The notes beneath the pieces are model-generated. The model did no database searches and had not been told where the DNA came from. It worked only from the letters and a program-made list of their open reading frames with translations. Made by a program: the position numbers and the translations under genes. A stretch of DNA of 64,000 nt from a virus, in IMG/VR virus record IMGVR_UViG_3300030673_000004, positions 310,001 to 374,000 of that record. One strand, written 5' to 3'. Positions 27,219-38,700 of the stretch are shown here, one piece after another. The stretch's first letter is position 1, and each line of letters opens with the position of its first letter.

Positions 27219-29448
27219 TTCTGTTGCTGTAACAATTGCATCTAATACAAACCTAAGAGCACAACGAGTACATACAGAAAGTTTACTCGGAGCAAGCAAC
27301 AAAACTATCCACTACACTACGGATACACGACCACCAACAACTGAGTCCTCTATATATACTGGATCATTAACTGTAACAGCTAATACAGTAGTACAAGCAA
27401 TTACATCTATTGATGGAATTACATCAGCGGCGGCTTCCGCTAATTACATTGTCGTAAGCACACCAACCATTAATCCGACAAGTGGTTCTTATGCGAACCC
27501 TCTATCTGTAACGCTGGCTTGTGAAAACGTACTTGCGGACATTCATTATACCCTCGATGGCACTACGCCAACTATAACATCGTCTATATACACTACACCC
27601 ATTGTTTTAACAGCATCTGCTCAAGTAAAATGCTTTGCAGCTATTGATGGTGTAACGTCATCTGCTGTTTCTGCAGATTATAGTCTACCACCTGTAATAT
27701 CACCTAATGCCGGTATTTATGAGTTCACACAGGCAATAACAATCACGGCGTCAACAGGTGCTACTATCTATTATACCATTGATGGCACTACGCCAACTAC
27801 AGGATCTGCAGTTTACTCATCAAGTATAACATTAGACCATTCAGCTCATGTTAAAGCTATATCGGTTAAAAATGGAACACCATCTACTGTAGCCCAGCAG
27901 CAATATGAAATTGTGTACCCAACACCGACAGAAACGTTAAGCTCCTTGTACTACGACGCTACAGCGCATCAATATGTATGGAAGAATAAATCTGTCGCGA
28001 AACCAACATTCTCCCTCGCGGAAGGGGCGTATAACACTACCCAAACTGTGAGTATTAGTGCAGCATCTGCCGCTACTGTATACTACACGCGGGATGGAAG
28101 CACACCAACAGAAGCATCAACAAAATACACAACACCACTTACGCTGTCGGCACCTACAAAATTAAGCGCTATAGCTATTAATGGTACTGCAACCTCGGCA
28201 ATAAACACAGCAACCTATGTAATCAATCTAAGCCCCTTAATTTCGGCAATGCACCCAAACGAAATACACGAAGGTGCAGCATACAGTAATGTTATTATAT
28301 CTGGATCAAATCTCTCACAGTTATCAAGCGTTACGCTTAATGGAGTTAGCTGTCCTGTAATAGCAGCAGCTAACGACTTTTCAAATATAACGATAAACAT
28401 ACCGGGAAATTCCGTATTGGCGTCGAACAATAATACATTACCAATATCAATCCGTGTGGTTAATGGCACAAATTCTAGTGAAACCGTTGTAGGTCAGGTT
28501 ATACCTAAATGGCTCCAGGGTAGAGCTAGAATGATCGGTGTCGATTACAGTTTGATTGGAGACCCCTCTTTTGGCATACACGCTAATGGCACGGGAAAGT
28601 CATCTAAAATTAGCATATCACCAACAGGCGGAATTTATACCAAAACACCCTATAAATGGTGGTACGTACCAGCCGTGTCTTTAGGTGGATGGGATTCAAA
28701 TATGGCAAACATCTGGTATTGTGGTACGGATGATTTGGATAGTGAATTTATAAACCCCGCCGCACGCTTAACAGATAACGCAACTAACTCAAATACAAAT
28801 GTTAAAAGTATGTGCTTTGATAGTAATTCTAATTTCTACTGGAGCCTTCCTGATGGTCTATACAAAGGAACACCGTCAAGCGCATCAACATTTACTTGGA
28901 TCAAGTTACTAGATAACATAGTGTTTGACTCACTGTGTTCTGCATCAACAGATAACCTATACGGCATCCAACTAAGTTCCGACTACAGCTATAGCATCGT
29001 CTACAGTATAAACCCAAATCTAAGAACGGCTAATAAATTAGTCACCCTGCCAACAACTAACTGTATTGGCTATAAACTCGGATGTAATCCAGTAACAAAT
29101 TATCTCTACGCAATACCAAACAATTGCAATGAACCACTTTCCATACTGATCAGCAAAGACAATGGCACTACTTGGATAAATTCTGGATCAGGCAGTGTTG
29201 GCCTGTTCACTCTCTTAAAAGAAGGACCTGCTTTTGGAGATAATTCATTATTCTTTGTATCGGGTACCTGCACATACAGAGCCAATCTAAATTTAGATGG
29301 ATCTATATCTGGCATACTAAAGATATCTTCAAATATGCTGGGCAATGAAACTGGAATTGCATATAAGTTCAATAAAAAACCAACCCTGTATATTACAACA
29401 GAAGATGAAGCATCCAGTAATATTCATACCCTAATTAGACAGTTCTAA
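27205..29448 (+). CDS. CHB_HEX-type repeat adhesin, 3' part of a frameshifted gene
   Basis: 747 aa in the new frame; the GTG at 27205 has no ribosome site, so translation probably depends on frameshifting or on a repaired gene. It contains the rest of the split module, then three full modules with 'Y-T-x-DGTTPT' cores (near residues 118, 192 and 297), an IPT/TIG-like segment (about 340-430) and a C-terminal beta-propeller-like part. CHB_HEX modules are beta-sandwiches that bind or space carbohydrate-binding parts in surface enzymes. Probably a tail-attached adhesin. Confidence 0.65.
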   Translation: MVYADSVAVTIASNTNLRAQRVHTESLLGASNKTIHYTTDTRPPTTESSIYTGSLTVTANTVVQAITSIDGITSAAASANYIVVSTPTINPTSGSYANPLSVTLACENVLADIHYTLDGTTPTITSSIYTTPIVLTASAQVKCFAAIDGVTSSAVSADYSLPPVISPNAGIYEFTQAITITASTGATIYYTIDGTTPTTGSAVYSSSITLDHSAHVKAISVKNGTPSTVAQQQYEIVYPTPTETLSSLYYDATAHQYVWKNKSVAKPTFSLAEGAYNTTQTVSISAASAATVYYTRDGSTPTEASTKYTTPLTLSAPTKLSAIAINGTATSAINTATYVINLSPLISAMHPNEIHEGAAYSNVIISGSNLSQLSSVTLNGVSCPVIAAANDFSNITINIPGNSVLASNNNTLPISIRVVNGTNSSETVVGQVIPKWLQGRARMIGVDYSLIGDPSFGIHANGTGKSSKISISPTGGIYTKTPYKWWYVPAVSLGGWDSNMANIWYCGTDDLDSEFINPAARLTDNATNSNTNVKSMCFDSNSNFYWSLPDGLYKGTPSSASTFTWIKLLDNIVFDSLCSASTDNLYGIQLSSDYSYSIVYSINPNLRTANKLVTLPTTNCIGYKLGCNPVTNYLYAIPNNCNEPLSILISKDNGTTWINSGSGSVGLFTLLKEGPAFGDNSLFFVSGTCTYRANLNLDGSISGILKISSNMLGNETGIAYKFNKKPTLYITTEDEASSNIHTLIRQF

Positions 29449-29458
29449 AGGTGACACA

Positions 29459-32068
29459 ATGGCATTAACTAATGAAGTCCAATATCCTGAACCATCTGCC
29501 TCTGGTTTTCTTTTCGCAAATAAAGCATCAGATGGAACCATAACCTATACATGGCAGACAGGCGGAGCATCCGATAAACCGGAAACGCCAACATTCTCTG
29601 TTGCAGCAGGAACATATGCACAAGGTCAAAATGTAACAATAACATCCGCCACAACCGATGCTGTTATCTATTACACGATAGATGGCTCAATACCATCAAC
29701 AACAGCTACCCAGTACACAGACCCGGTAAGCATTAAAAACTCCTGCACACTATCAGCAGTCGCAGTAGTGAGTGGTTATACGTATAGCACAGTAGCAACA
29801 GTAGCGTACTCTATTGTTCGTCGCATTGTCACAACAGCCCAAGACAGTTCAACATACATAGCGGTTGCATTAACGAGTGATGACTCTGGTAGTACGTGGT
29901 CCGGCTTAGCCCTTCATAACTCAAATACAGCCTCACGTATTGCATCATTATATGGAACAACAGTACTATCTAGCAATTACTTATTTGCTATCAGTACAGA
30001 CAGATGCACTACGTTTAACACAATACCAGCTTCAACAAACAACACATACTGGCCACCAACGTCTATTAAAGATGTCCATGCGGTAAATGGCATATTCCTA
30101 GGATATGTTGGATATATAAACAGCAATGGGTCATATTATGCATGTGTTGCAGTATCACACTCAGGTAATTACTTTAAGTTCCTAAGCATTCCTGTACCAA
30201 GCCAACCTAGCTATAGCTACGGAAGCAGCGCACATATAGCAAATGCAGCTTTTTACAATGGAATATATCTTATCTGGCTAGGTAACTATATGCTGAAAAG
30301 TACAGATAACTGTGCAAGTTTTACAGTTTTATCTAATATGCCATTTGCACAAGGAACAGATCTAAAGAGTACAGCATATGGATTTATTTTAGGTGCCTCC
30401 TCTGCTGTATATACGTCAACAGATGGAGAAACTTGGAGTCAAGCAACTATAACTACGTATAGTAATTACAATTACATTGTATGCACTCTCTCTACTAACG
30501 TAATTCTAATATATAGCAGTTCTAACACACAAGTTAGTTACGATGGTGGTCATACATTTAACAAATGTTTTAATGTTTCTGGAAATGAAATTTTAGACTA
30601 TGCGCAATCCGACGTAAGAACTGCAGAGGTTGGCTACCTTCAAAACAATGTCACAGTACAACAAAGACAACTTATGCAGCCATCAACAGCTACACCTGTT
30701 ACTCAATCACAAAATACAGGAAATAGGGTAACATGGAACGGAGATAAGTTTATAATAAAAGCAGGAGCCGAACTAGAACGAATAGGAAATGATCCAAGCA
30801 CCTCCGAAACACTAACTACTCTCAGTACTTATGGCTCAACTCATGGACTCTCAATAAGCTCAGACTCCTCTATCGCGCTAGGAACGGTTAGTGATACTGA
30901 AACAAACCTGATTCAAGACACACAACAAACAGTGCCAACACCCACAGTAACAAAACTAGCCTATACCCAAACATACTTAACGGATTCCGGAAATGACGCT
31001 TTTACTACTAGCTTTGACACATTAAACTGCGGTTGTTATAATCCAGCAACAGGGCTTCTCTATGTAGCCCCAAGTTCAGGAAACATCAAAACAATAAACA
31101 CCGCAACGGGTGTTTATTCTAATCTAACAACAGGTGGTTATAAAACCTACACAGGTCTTCTCTACTGTAGCACAGATGGCTTTTTATATGGTGGTATAAA
31201 CGGTGGTTATATCTACAAAATAGATTCCACAACAGGCGTAGAAACAGCGCTAACATCCGTATCTAGGTATTGGGCATATCTAACATACAACCAAACTAAT
31301 AGCTTACTCTATGGAGTTTGCAGAACTTCATCAAGTAGCTATGGCAATACATCACTATATAGCATATCCCTAACAGGCACAGAAACATTAATAACAGCAG
31401 CATCTTCTTACCAATCAATACAAGGAATAAGCTACGATAGTAATAATGTGCTTATAATGAACTATGATGGTTCAGTATTGCGCGTATCAACAAGTGATAT
31501 AATAACTACAGTTAATACATGCATAGATCATGGTACGCATTATGCAGCAACAAAACCTATAGTATTTAATTCTCAGTATATTGGAATAGCATCAAATACG
31601 CTTATAGGTATGGCTGCCGATGGTACTGTCATATATCTGCCAAACCCGACTAACACAACGCGATCCTATAAACTTCTCATTGTAGCAGGATCCAGCCTAT
31701 ATGCAATTGTTAATGAGTACATATCTGGAACAACCTACCCAAACAGACTACGCTTACTGGCAGTAAGCACAACAAGTACCAATTATGTTGATGCAACAGT
31801 AACGGGAGATAACAACCTATTCCCTATACTGTTCGGAACCACTGACGGTTCAGATCCAACACCATCAAGTCAGGTGCTAGCAGCAAACGGAAGCTTAACT
31901 ATCCAAAATGCTACAGGAACATTGCAAAATTTTACATACAGTTATGGTACCTATGGTGGGGATCTAAGCAATATAACAGTAGCAAAGTTGCTAGCAGGAA
32001 ATACACTAAAAGTATTTGCATACATACCTAATTATACTATTAGCACAATTGTAACTACACAACTATAG
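29459..32068 (+). CDS. Adhesin: CHB_HEX module plus Asp-box propeller
   Basis: 869 aa. One CHB_HEX-type module at about 38-120 (GTYAQG...YYTIDGSIPSTT). Residues about 125-400 carry Asp-box motifs (SDDSGSTW, STDNCASF, STDGETW, SYDGGHTF) of sialidase/BNR-type beta-propellers. A second propeller-like part (500-770) repeats 'G-x-LY...I-x-T/S-x-T-G'. The last 85 residues (FGTTDGSDPTPSS...) look like a worn CHB_HEX module. AAAGGTGA is a good ribosome site. Likely a tail appendage that recognises host surface sugars. Confidence 0.7.
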   Translation: MALTNEVQYPEPSASGFLFANKASDGTITYTWQTGGASDKPETPTFSVAAGTYAQGQNVTITSATTDAVIYYTIDGSIPSTTATQYTDPVSIKNSCTLSAVAVVSGYTYSTVATVAYSIVRRIVTTAQDSSTYIAVALTSDDSGSTWSGLALHNSNTASRIASLYGTTVLSSNYLFAISTDRCTTFNTIPASTNNTYWPPTSIKDVHAVNGIFLGYVGYINSNGSYYACVAVSHSGNYFKFLSIPVPSQPSYSYGSSAHIANAAFYNGIYLIWLGNYMLKSTDNCASFTVLSNMPFAQGTDLKSTAYGFILGASSAVYTSTDGETWSQATITTYSNYNYIVCTLSTNVILIYSSSNTQVSYDGGHTFNKCFNVSGNEILDYAQSDVRTAEVGYLQNNVTVQQRQLMQPSTATPVTQSQNTGNRVTWNGDKFIIKAGAELERIGNDPSTSETLTTLSTYGSTHGLSISSDSSIALGTVSDTETNLIQDTQQTVPTPTVTKLAYTQTYLTDSGNDAFTTSFDTLNCGCYNPATGLLYVAPSSGNIKTINTATGVYSNLTTGGYKTYTGLLYCSTDGFLYGGINGGYIYKIDSTTGVETALTSVSRYWAYLTYNQTNSLLYGVCRTSSSSYGNTSLYSISLTGTETLITAASSYQSIQGISYDSNNVLIMNYDGSVLRVSTSDIITTVNTCIDHGTHYAATKPIVFNSQYIGIASNTLIGMAADGTVIYLPNPTNTTRSYKLLIVAGSSLYAIVNEYISGTTYPNRLRLLAVSTTSTNYVDATVTGDNNLFPILFGTTDGSDPTPSSQVLAANGSLTIQNATGTLQNFTYSYGTYGGDLSNITVAKLLAGNTLKVFAYIPNYTISTIVTTQL

Positions 32069-32076
32069 GAGACATC

Positions 32077-32361
32077 ATGAACACATCAATCTTCGCAGAC
32101 TTAGAGATAGGTACTAAGATATGGAACTCGGCATGGCCTGCAACAACATACTTAGTAATCACGGAACTGAACAACAAAGCAGAAGCTAGAGCATTACAAC
32201 AAGATGGTAATCACCCACCGTACTTAAAGGAACCAACAGTACGTAAAATCATATTACACCAAGAGTTTGGTGAAACCACCCAAGAAGAGAATTGGATAAC
32301 AAATCAGACCGCGCTGTTAGATCAAAACTGGACACTCACGGAACCAAAAGCAGACGCATAA
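32077..32361 (+). CDS. Small hypothetical protein in adhesin array
   Basis: 94 aa, with Trp-rich ends (WNSAWP near residue 14, NWITNQ near 74) and a mixed alpha/beta middle. Good ATAGGAGA ribosome site. It separates two adhesin groups and is followed by a long hairpin. Could be an adhesin chaperone; no family recognised. Confidence 0.6.
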   Translation: MNTSIFADLEIGTKIWNSAWPATTYLVITELNNKAEARALQQDGNHPPYLKEPTVRKIILHQEFGETTQEENWITNQTALLDQNWTLTEPKADA

Positions 32362-32379
32362 AAGTCTTTGACATACAGA

Positions 32380-32414
32380 AGAAACAGCAGACCAACTAAC
32401 AGTCTGCTGTTTCT
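32380..32414 (+). terminator. 13-bp perfect hairpin between adhesin genes
   Basis: AGAAACAGCAGAC (32380-32392) pairs exactly with 32402-32414 around a 9-nt loop. Only a weak T-rich run (ATTTA) follows, so it may be a weak terminator or an RNA stability/processing hairpin. Confidence 0.5.
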
Positions 32415-32457
32415 ATTTAGTACCATCCTATGCAAGAACCTTTTATTAGAGGTCGGT

Positions 32458-33138
32458 ATGATAAAGCGTGCGGACAGTGAAAATATAGTCACAGACGGTC
32501 TGAGTAATGCTCAAACCTTCTGGACAGGTATTTCTACTGTACCTACCGTTCGTAATTCATACAATGAAGATATGTACACAGGTACGTTTGATGTCATTGA
32601 CACAGTAAACGACCCTATGTTTGATGGTTACTGTTTCCTACAAATGATGCAGGCAGAGAGCTTACAAGGATCGTCTAACTATCACTACCTGTCCTTGAGA
32701 GAGACCGGCTACCAGTTACCTATATTTAGAGCAGAAGATTCTAAAGTCTACATGCCTATATCGGTAGTCTTTGGCTGGAATGGTGATACTGACTCCTACA
32801 TTACGCTAGACACCTTTGACTCTAGTACGCCAAACAGCTTATACATAAAAACGATCTTTACTGATATGAAAGCATCTGTCTTCATAAATGGTGTGGAAAA
32901 GATTAGTCCTGATGTATCAGCGTGCTTTTCAAGTGTGGATAACACAAGAAAACTCTTGTATAGGATACTAACACAAAATGTAACAGGCTATTCTAGTGGA
33001 AGTTCCTTAATACAAGGAACTATTCAAGTATCACTAACAGACACAACAACTCAAAAAATCTATGTGCTACATCAAGGGTCTTATACAGTAGATCCTTCTC
33101 GTACCTATCAAGTTGAAACACGAATATCACACAGTTAA
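32458..33138 (+). CDS. Virion protein, paralogue of 38973-39659
   Basis: 226 aa from ATG 32458, which has AGAGGT upstream; a longer frame from 32368 would start inside the hairpin. Along its whole length it resembles the product of 38973-39659: shared 'FWTGIST-x-P', 'LRETGY-x-LP-x-F', 'PIS-x-VF-x-W-x-GD', 'INGV', 'ILTQN', 'TVDPS-x-x-YQ-x-E' and a final HS. Beta-sandwich-like. Each copy precedes a different adhesin group, so it may be an attachment unit. Function unknown. Confidence 0.7.
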   Translation: MIKRADSENIVTDGLSNAQTFWTGISTVPTVRNSYNEDMYTGTFDVIDTVNDPMFDGYCFLQMMQAESLQGSSNYHYLSLRETGYQLPIFRAEDSKVYMPISVVFGWNGDTDSYITLDTFDSSTPNSLYIKTIFTDMKASVFINGVEKISPDVSACFSSVDNTRKLLYRILTQNVTGYSSGSSLIQGTIQVSLTDTTTQKIYVLHQGSYTVDPSRTYQVETRISHS

Positions 33139-33149
33139 AAGGAATCCGC

Positions 33150-34670
33150 ATGTCAGCAATCATAGCAACATACACAACAGGCCAAGCCCTTTTAGAGGGA
33201 TTACATTCTTTCTTAATGCTAGGCCACACCCTACCTCCAATCTATACATCAGCTAACTCGCTGACTACATTTACCCCTGGAACTGGATGGACTGGAAGTA
33301 ACACCACAGGCTATGTTCATGCAACTGGAAATACTGCTGCATTCACTGAGTCAACGGCTTTAATAGTTGGAAGAACATACACACTTACCATCAATGTGAC
33401 TGCTTATACATCCGGGTCTATTGGCTATTCTGTTGGTGGCTTCTCTTCGAGCACAATAACGTCAACATACACTCGAACATTCATAGCTACAGCTACGACA
33501 GCCTTGACTATTACACCTACATCTGATTTCGTAGGTACGATCACAACCAGCTTGATCGTAACGCCTGTAAGTGACTGCTACATTGATGATGCCATAGGGA
33601 CTGCTTCTAGTGTCTATGAGCTATTCACAATTATCTTTACGAGTGCAACCGCATTTACAGTAGTTGGATCTGTTAATGGATCACTGGGAACTGGTGTGGT
33701 TGGAACCACGTTCACCTCAACCTACGTGAACTTTACGATTGTAGCTGGAAGCACCGCAAATGTCGTAGGTGATGTTATTCAACTACAAATGACTGCACCT
33801 TGGACTGCTTTGGTACATTCACAAGCTGCTCAATATACATGGCAAACTCCTGGTAATGACAATAATGGCGGTGCCACGGTTGGGCTCTTATGTTCTTCAA
33901 ATGCCACAACAAACTACTTTGATGCTCAAGTTGTTATGTATCCTGTATGGCAACCTGCACTTGCCGAAGCATCACAATGGAAGCGATATGCTGGAGCTTA
34001 CTGGACACTAGGACCAGCGGCAGGTCAAGCATGTACGCTGTATGCTGTAGCTGATGGTAGATTCTGTTATGCTTGTTGTTTAGTGGGTTCTACGTACTCT
34101 TCAGCTTGTTTTGGCTGGATGGATGCAACAAATACAATTGACCAGCACCCACAACCTCTGTTGATCGGAGGGAACGCAACTACTGCTGTACAATGGTCTA
34201 ATTCGGCTTGCAGATCCCCCGTATATGCAAGTGCCACTAGTGTGTGGAGTCCCGCAGGAAACGGCGGTGGGATAATTACAACTGTATTTTTGCATGCATA
34301 TTTGCCTTCAGGTAGAATCTGTGGACTACATGGGATAGATAGTGCAATAGATGAATCCTCTGGCGACTGTACGTCTGTTCAAGTGAACAGAGAGGGTAGT
34401 AGACTACAACTTAATTTGGATGATACCGTTCCATTGTATCAAATTAAAATACAATCTTTGAGTGGATATGCAGTTGCATATCCAGGATCAGTCTTAGGAA
34501 TTTGGGGCATATTACCGTTTGTAAGGATAATTCCATGCTATAAAGCTGATGGCTCTTTAATTGGCGGTGGTGTTATCTTTAGAAACATTGTCAATAGGCG
34601 TAAATATATAACACTTCAGACTGGGTATATAACAGACGCCTCGAACACCTATGCATTGGAGATGGCATAA
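33150..34670 (+). CDS. Putative tail surface protein
   Basis: 506 aa. Residues 30-220 are Thr/Ser/Gly-rich beta repeats resembling a carbohydrate-binding jelly-roll (GWTGSNTTGYVHATGN...). Residues 240-500 hold a Cys-containing domain (WQTPGNDNNGG, FCYACCLVG, AGNGGG). AAAAGGA ribosome site. TAATG overlap with the next gene. Similar in texture to 34670-35716, with which it is coupled; no enzyme motif seen. Confidence 0.6.
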   Translation: MSAIIATYTTGQALLEGLHSFLMLGHTLPPIYTSANSLTTFTPGTGWTGSNTTGYVHATGNTAAFTESTALIVGRTYTLTINVTAYTSGSIGYSVGGFSSSTITSTYTRTFIATATTALTITPTSDFVGTITTSLIVTPVSDCYIDDAIGTASSVYELFTIIFTSATAFTVVGSVNGSLGTGVVGTTFTSTYVNFTIVAGSTANVVGDVIQLQMTAPWTALVHSQAAQYTWQTPGNDNNGGATVGLLCSSNATTNYFDAQVVMYPVWQPALAEASQWKRYAGAYWTLGPAAGQACTLYAVADGRFCYACCLVGSTYSSACFGWMDATNTIDQHPQPLLIGGNATTAVQWSNSACRSPVYASATSVWSPAGNGGGIITTVFLHAYLPSGRICGLHGIDSAIDESSGDCTSVQVNREGSRLQLNLDDTVPLYQIKIQSLSGYAVAYPGSVLGIWGILPFVRIIPCYKADGSLIGGGVIFRNIVNRRKYITLQTGYITDASNTYALEMA

Positions 34671-35716
34671 TGCCCGCACCTAAATATCTAGTTACAACAT
34701 ACACATCTGCATATAATGCCTTAACTACTATAGACACTTGGCTAGTAAATACAATGGGCTATACCAGAAACTTAGCTCCAACTGCTGATACTGTTACATA
34801 TACTGGATACAAAGCTCATTATCAGTTCACATTTGTTACAGGTGAAACGATTTACCTTAACTTTCATACTGATACAACAAATTCTAAACTATATTTAACC
34901 ACATCGCGAGCATATGTATCAGGAACTGCTTGGAATGCTCAAACAGGAACTGCTAATGTGCTGTCAAATGCAATAATCTATGGTTGGGTTAATGTGCCAA
35001 CAAGCAGTTCAAACAATGCATTATATCTATTTGGGGATTCTGCTGGAAACTGTCAAGTATTTATTCAACGTGGAATAGATATTGCTGCTAGTGATATGTT
35101 ACAGTGGGGACTTCTTAATAAGGGTGGATTTGGTAGCTGGAGTGGTGGGTTGTTTTTTGATTCCTGGCAAATACGTAGTACCACATTAGATAGTACTGCT
35201 AGTGCTCCTTCTATAATTAACGCAAGCAACTATGAAACTCCAGTAGGAGCCATTGACATAACATGCGATTCTATCACATGTTGGGCTGGTATTAAAACAT
35301 TCTCAGGGCGCAACTCATCACAAACTTATGAACCTGATTCCACAATAGGGACTACATCATCTTATTGGAGTAGCATTATTGTAGGATCAACTATAGGTCG
35401 TATGCTAAATTCATTTCTGTCACAAAACAGTGATAATAGTGGCGCATTTCCATCTAGTAAAGCGAATGTAAGTGAAGATATGCCTACAGGTTACGTAAAC
35501 ATGATAACAGGAAAGGTATCATTAGGCCCAAATCCAACTATATATGTACGTCATGAATCCACACAAAGATTATCGCCTATAGGTAGAATACCTTTTGGTT
35601 ATCAATGCCCTATCGCTGGGTTCTATAGACATGTAGCCCCGGGAACCCAGTTAGTGCAAGACGGGCGCACATTTATCATGATGGGAAACATTGCTGCGGA
35701 GATGGTAAGTGTCTAA
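34670..35716 (+). CDS. Putative tail surface protein
   Basis: 348 aa, Thr/Ser/Asn-rich and beta-predicted. It begins with a helical 20 residues and 'WLVNTMGYTRN', and shows GFGSWSGG near 155-165. The C-terminus (PIAGFYRHVAPGTQLVQDGRTFIMM) resembles part of the end of the preceding protein in style. One-base overlap upstream and eight-base overlap downstream suggest tight co-expression. Confidence 0.6.
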   Translation: MPAPKYLVTTYTSAYNALTTIDTWLVNTMGYTRNLAPTADTVTYTGYKAHYQFTFVTGETIYLNFHTDTTNSKLYLTTSRAYVSGTAWNAQTGTANVLSNAIIYGWVNVPTSSSNNALYLFGDSAGNCQVFIQRGIDIAASDMLQWGLLNKGGFGSWSGGLFFDSWQIRSTTLDSTASAPSIINASNYETPVGAIDITCDSITCWAGIKTFSGRNSSQTYEPDSTIGTTSSYWSSIIVGSTIGRMLNSFLSQNSDNSGAFPSSKANVSEDMPTGYVNMITGKVSLGPNPTIYVRHESTQRLSPIGRIPFGYQCPIAGFYRHVAPGTQLVQDGRTFIMMGNIAAEMVSV

Positions 35717-38700
35717 TCCATTAGTGGCAATTGCTCCTAAATTTGGCCCACTTAGTTTACAGCTATCTAAGCATTACTTAGCAGCTTCAGTAACTAATGC
35801 CAGCTTTGTTGGATATCTGCCGGATGGCCCAAAAGTAAGTGTATCAGGTGGTGGCGGTGTAATGCCTCTTGGTCCGTCTTTTGGACCTGCGGTATCTGAT
35901 AACTCAATTTTGCAGCTTCAGCCACAAGTTAATTTAACGAACACCCATAATAGATCAGGTACGCTTACATTCAAGATACCCGGACCTGCCACAGGCGTAC
36001 CCACAGTAACAGTACAAAATAAAGCACAAGCAGTAACAATAAAACAAGCTACTGCTAATACAGCACCTTTATCTTTAAGAAAATCAACAAAATACAGCTA
36101 CACGTGGAATACAGCAAATACCACGCATGATGTAGACACAACAGTAACAGCTAGTACAAATACACAAGGGTCACTTCCCGTATCGTATCGTATTTATGGT
36201 GGAACTAATTCAGCTTCTACGGTTACATGGGTAACAGCATCTCAAAATGTCTACATCAATGATACACAACCTATTATATTCACACTAGCCGATGTAGACA
36301 AGGATCCAATAACATACTATTTATACGATAACTTAGGCTTAATAAAAACAGATACAGTATCGAGTAATCAAACAATATCGGTACCTTATACAAATGCAAC
36401 GATAGGAACACATAGCTTCAGTTTGAAGCTGATTGATGACGCTCAAGCAGAGACAGATAGTACAGGACCTACACTAAATGTCTTCCCCCAGGCAGATGCC
36501 CCGACAGCATCAGAGCCTTCTGGAACGTACCTAGGATCAGCGACCGTTACACTGGCATCGGACCAATCTGGTAGTATCTACTACACACTTGATGGAACTA
36601 CGCCAACAAGTGCATCAGCATTATACTCCACTGCCATAGTAATAACAACATCATGCACACTTAATGCTGTCAGTATCGTACCTAATTATAAAGTATCTCC
36701 GGTTTTAACAGTTACGTACAACATTAAAACAAGTACGCCAGTAATACAAACAGCTTCCGGAACATATACATCGGCTCAGTCTGTTTCTATTACATGTGAT
36801 ACAAATAATTCAACCATCATCTATACCGAGGATGGTACAGATCCTGCCATAAATACAAATCCGCAAATAGCTGCAACTACAACAAGTCAGCTATGGCGAA
36901 CAGGGTGTGTCAGTTCTAATGATATTCTGTATGCGGCTGTCTACGGCGGGTACATATATAAATCCCTTAATCGCGGTCTAAATTGGATTCAGCTATCAGC
37001 ACCTCAGCTCAATTGGAGCACATCCTGTATTGGTGCTGACGGATCTTTATATTTCGGTGCTTATGGAAACTACATATATAAAAGTACAGATAACGGTACT
37101 ACTTGGGCACCGGTAGTCAGCGAAGGCACTCGTAGCTGGAACACAAGTTGCGCAGGCACTGACGGATCTTTATACTTCGGAATCGACAACGGATATCTTC
37201 ACGTATCTAACGATAACGGTAATACATGGACATCGAAAACAAGCCTAGGGATGAAGACATGGGCTACCTGCTGCGTAGCAAGTAATGGAACAATATACTT
37301 TGCAGCATCTAATGAATCCGTCTATGCCTCATTAGATAAAGGTACTACATGGACACCAAATGCTATCCTGGGAACGCAACAATGGACAACATCATGTGTA
37401 GGACTTGATCATGCCCTATACCTCGGTGCCTCTAACGGATCTATCTATAAGTCTACGGATCAAGGAACATCATGGGCAGCGCTGTCAGCAGCAGGTACAG
37501 CCAATTGGGTTGCTTCTACTGTGGGAACAGATGGATCCTTATATTTTGCAGCATCAGGCACAGCTAATATAAAGAAGTCAACAGATGCTGGAGCCACCTG
37601 GACAGATATAGTTATTGCTAGCCAAGGTACATGGGACTTCTTACTAACAGGAACAGACGGGTCTATCTATGCTTCAGATGCAAGCACAGAAGCTGGTGGT
37701 TACATCTACAAAATCCCGGCAGGAACCTGGGAAGTAGCTAACGGATACATCTACTCAGCACCTGTTACTGTAACACGGACAGAAACACTTAAAGCTATCA
37801 GTACGGTTAGTGGGCAAGTTGCTAGTGACGTAGCATCTACTAGCTACCAATTGAAAGCAAGTATTCCCACATTTGATCCTATTGCTGGAAATTATACAAG
37901 ATACATTACAGTTACTCTAGCTTCAAGTCTCTCGGGATCTACCACATACTATACATTAGATGGGACAGATCCGACTACAGAATCACCTGTATATAACACA
38001 GGCATCCGGCTAACTCAGCCTACAACAATAAAAGCGCTTACAGCATATGCAACGTGGGAAAATAGTGACATTGCAACCGCTGTTTATAACGTCACTACAC
38101 CGCAAGTTCCTACTTTCTCTGTACCTGCAGGTACCTATAATACAGCGCAGACAGTCGCCTTAGCCTGCTCAACAACTGGCGCTTCTATCTACTATACCCT
38201 GGATGGAACAGACCCTTCTCCAGATGCTACAGAGTCGCCTACATCTATTCTATACACAACATCAATTGCTGTTGATGTATCAAAAACAATTAAAGCCCTT
38301 GCTACGACCGAGGGTGATGCCCGCAGTGATATCGTAACGGCTACCTACGAATTAAAAGCCGTATCTCCAGTCTTCTCTGCGGCAACCGGGACATTTACAG
38401 ATAATTTTGTTACAAGCATAGCCACAACAACATCCAATGCTAAGATCTATTACACAATAGATGGTACCACACCAACGATAGATAGCTATTTATACAGTTC
38501 TCCGTTGGACATATTCTCAACGATAACTCTTAAAGCTATTGCCATCTTCGCGGGATGGACATCTAGTGATGTTACAACTGTTACATATACATTTATTCCT
38601 AAGACATCTGTTGCACCGACATTCTCTTTACCAACAGGCACGTATACAGAAGCAATAGCTGTATCTTTGGCATCTCCGACACCGAATAAAATAATAAGAT

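Noticed and set aside
27200-27220. Programmed frameshift of the tail assembly chaperone type
   Set aside because: The genes are adhesin modules, not chaperones, and no classic slippery heptamer is present; an indel in a GT run is simpler. Slippage is not fully excluded.
32368-32457. Upstream start for the 226-aa protein
   Set aside because: The extension lies in a perfect hairpin and is not shared by the paralogue at 38973.
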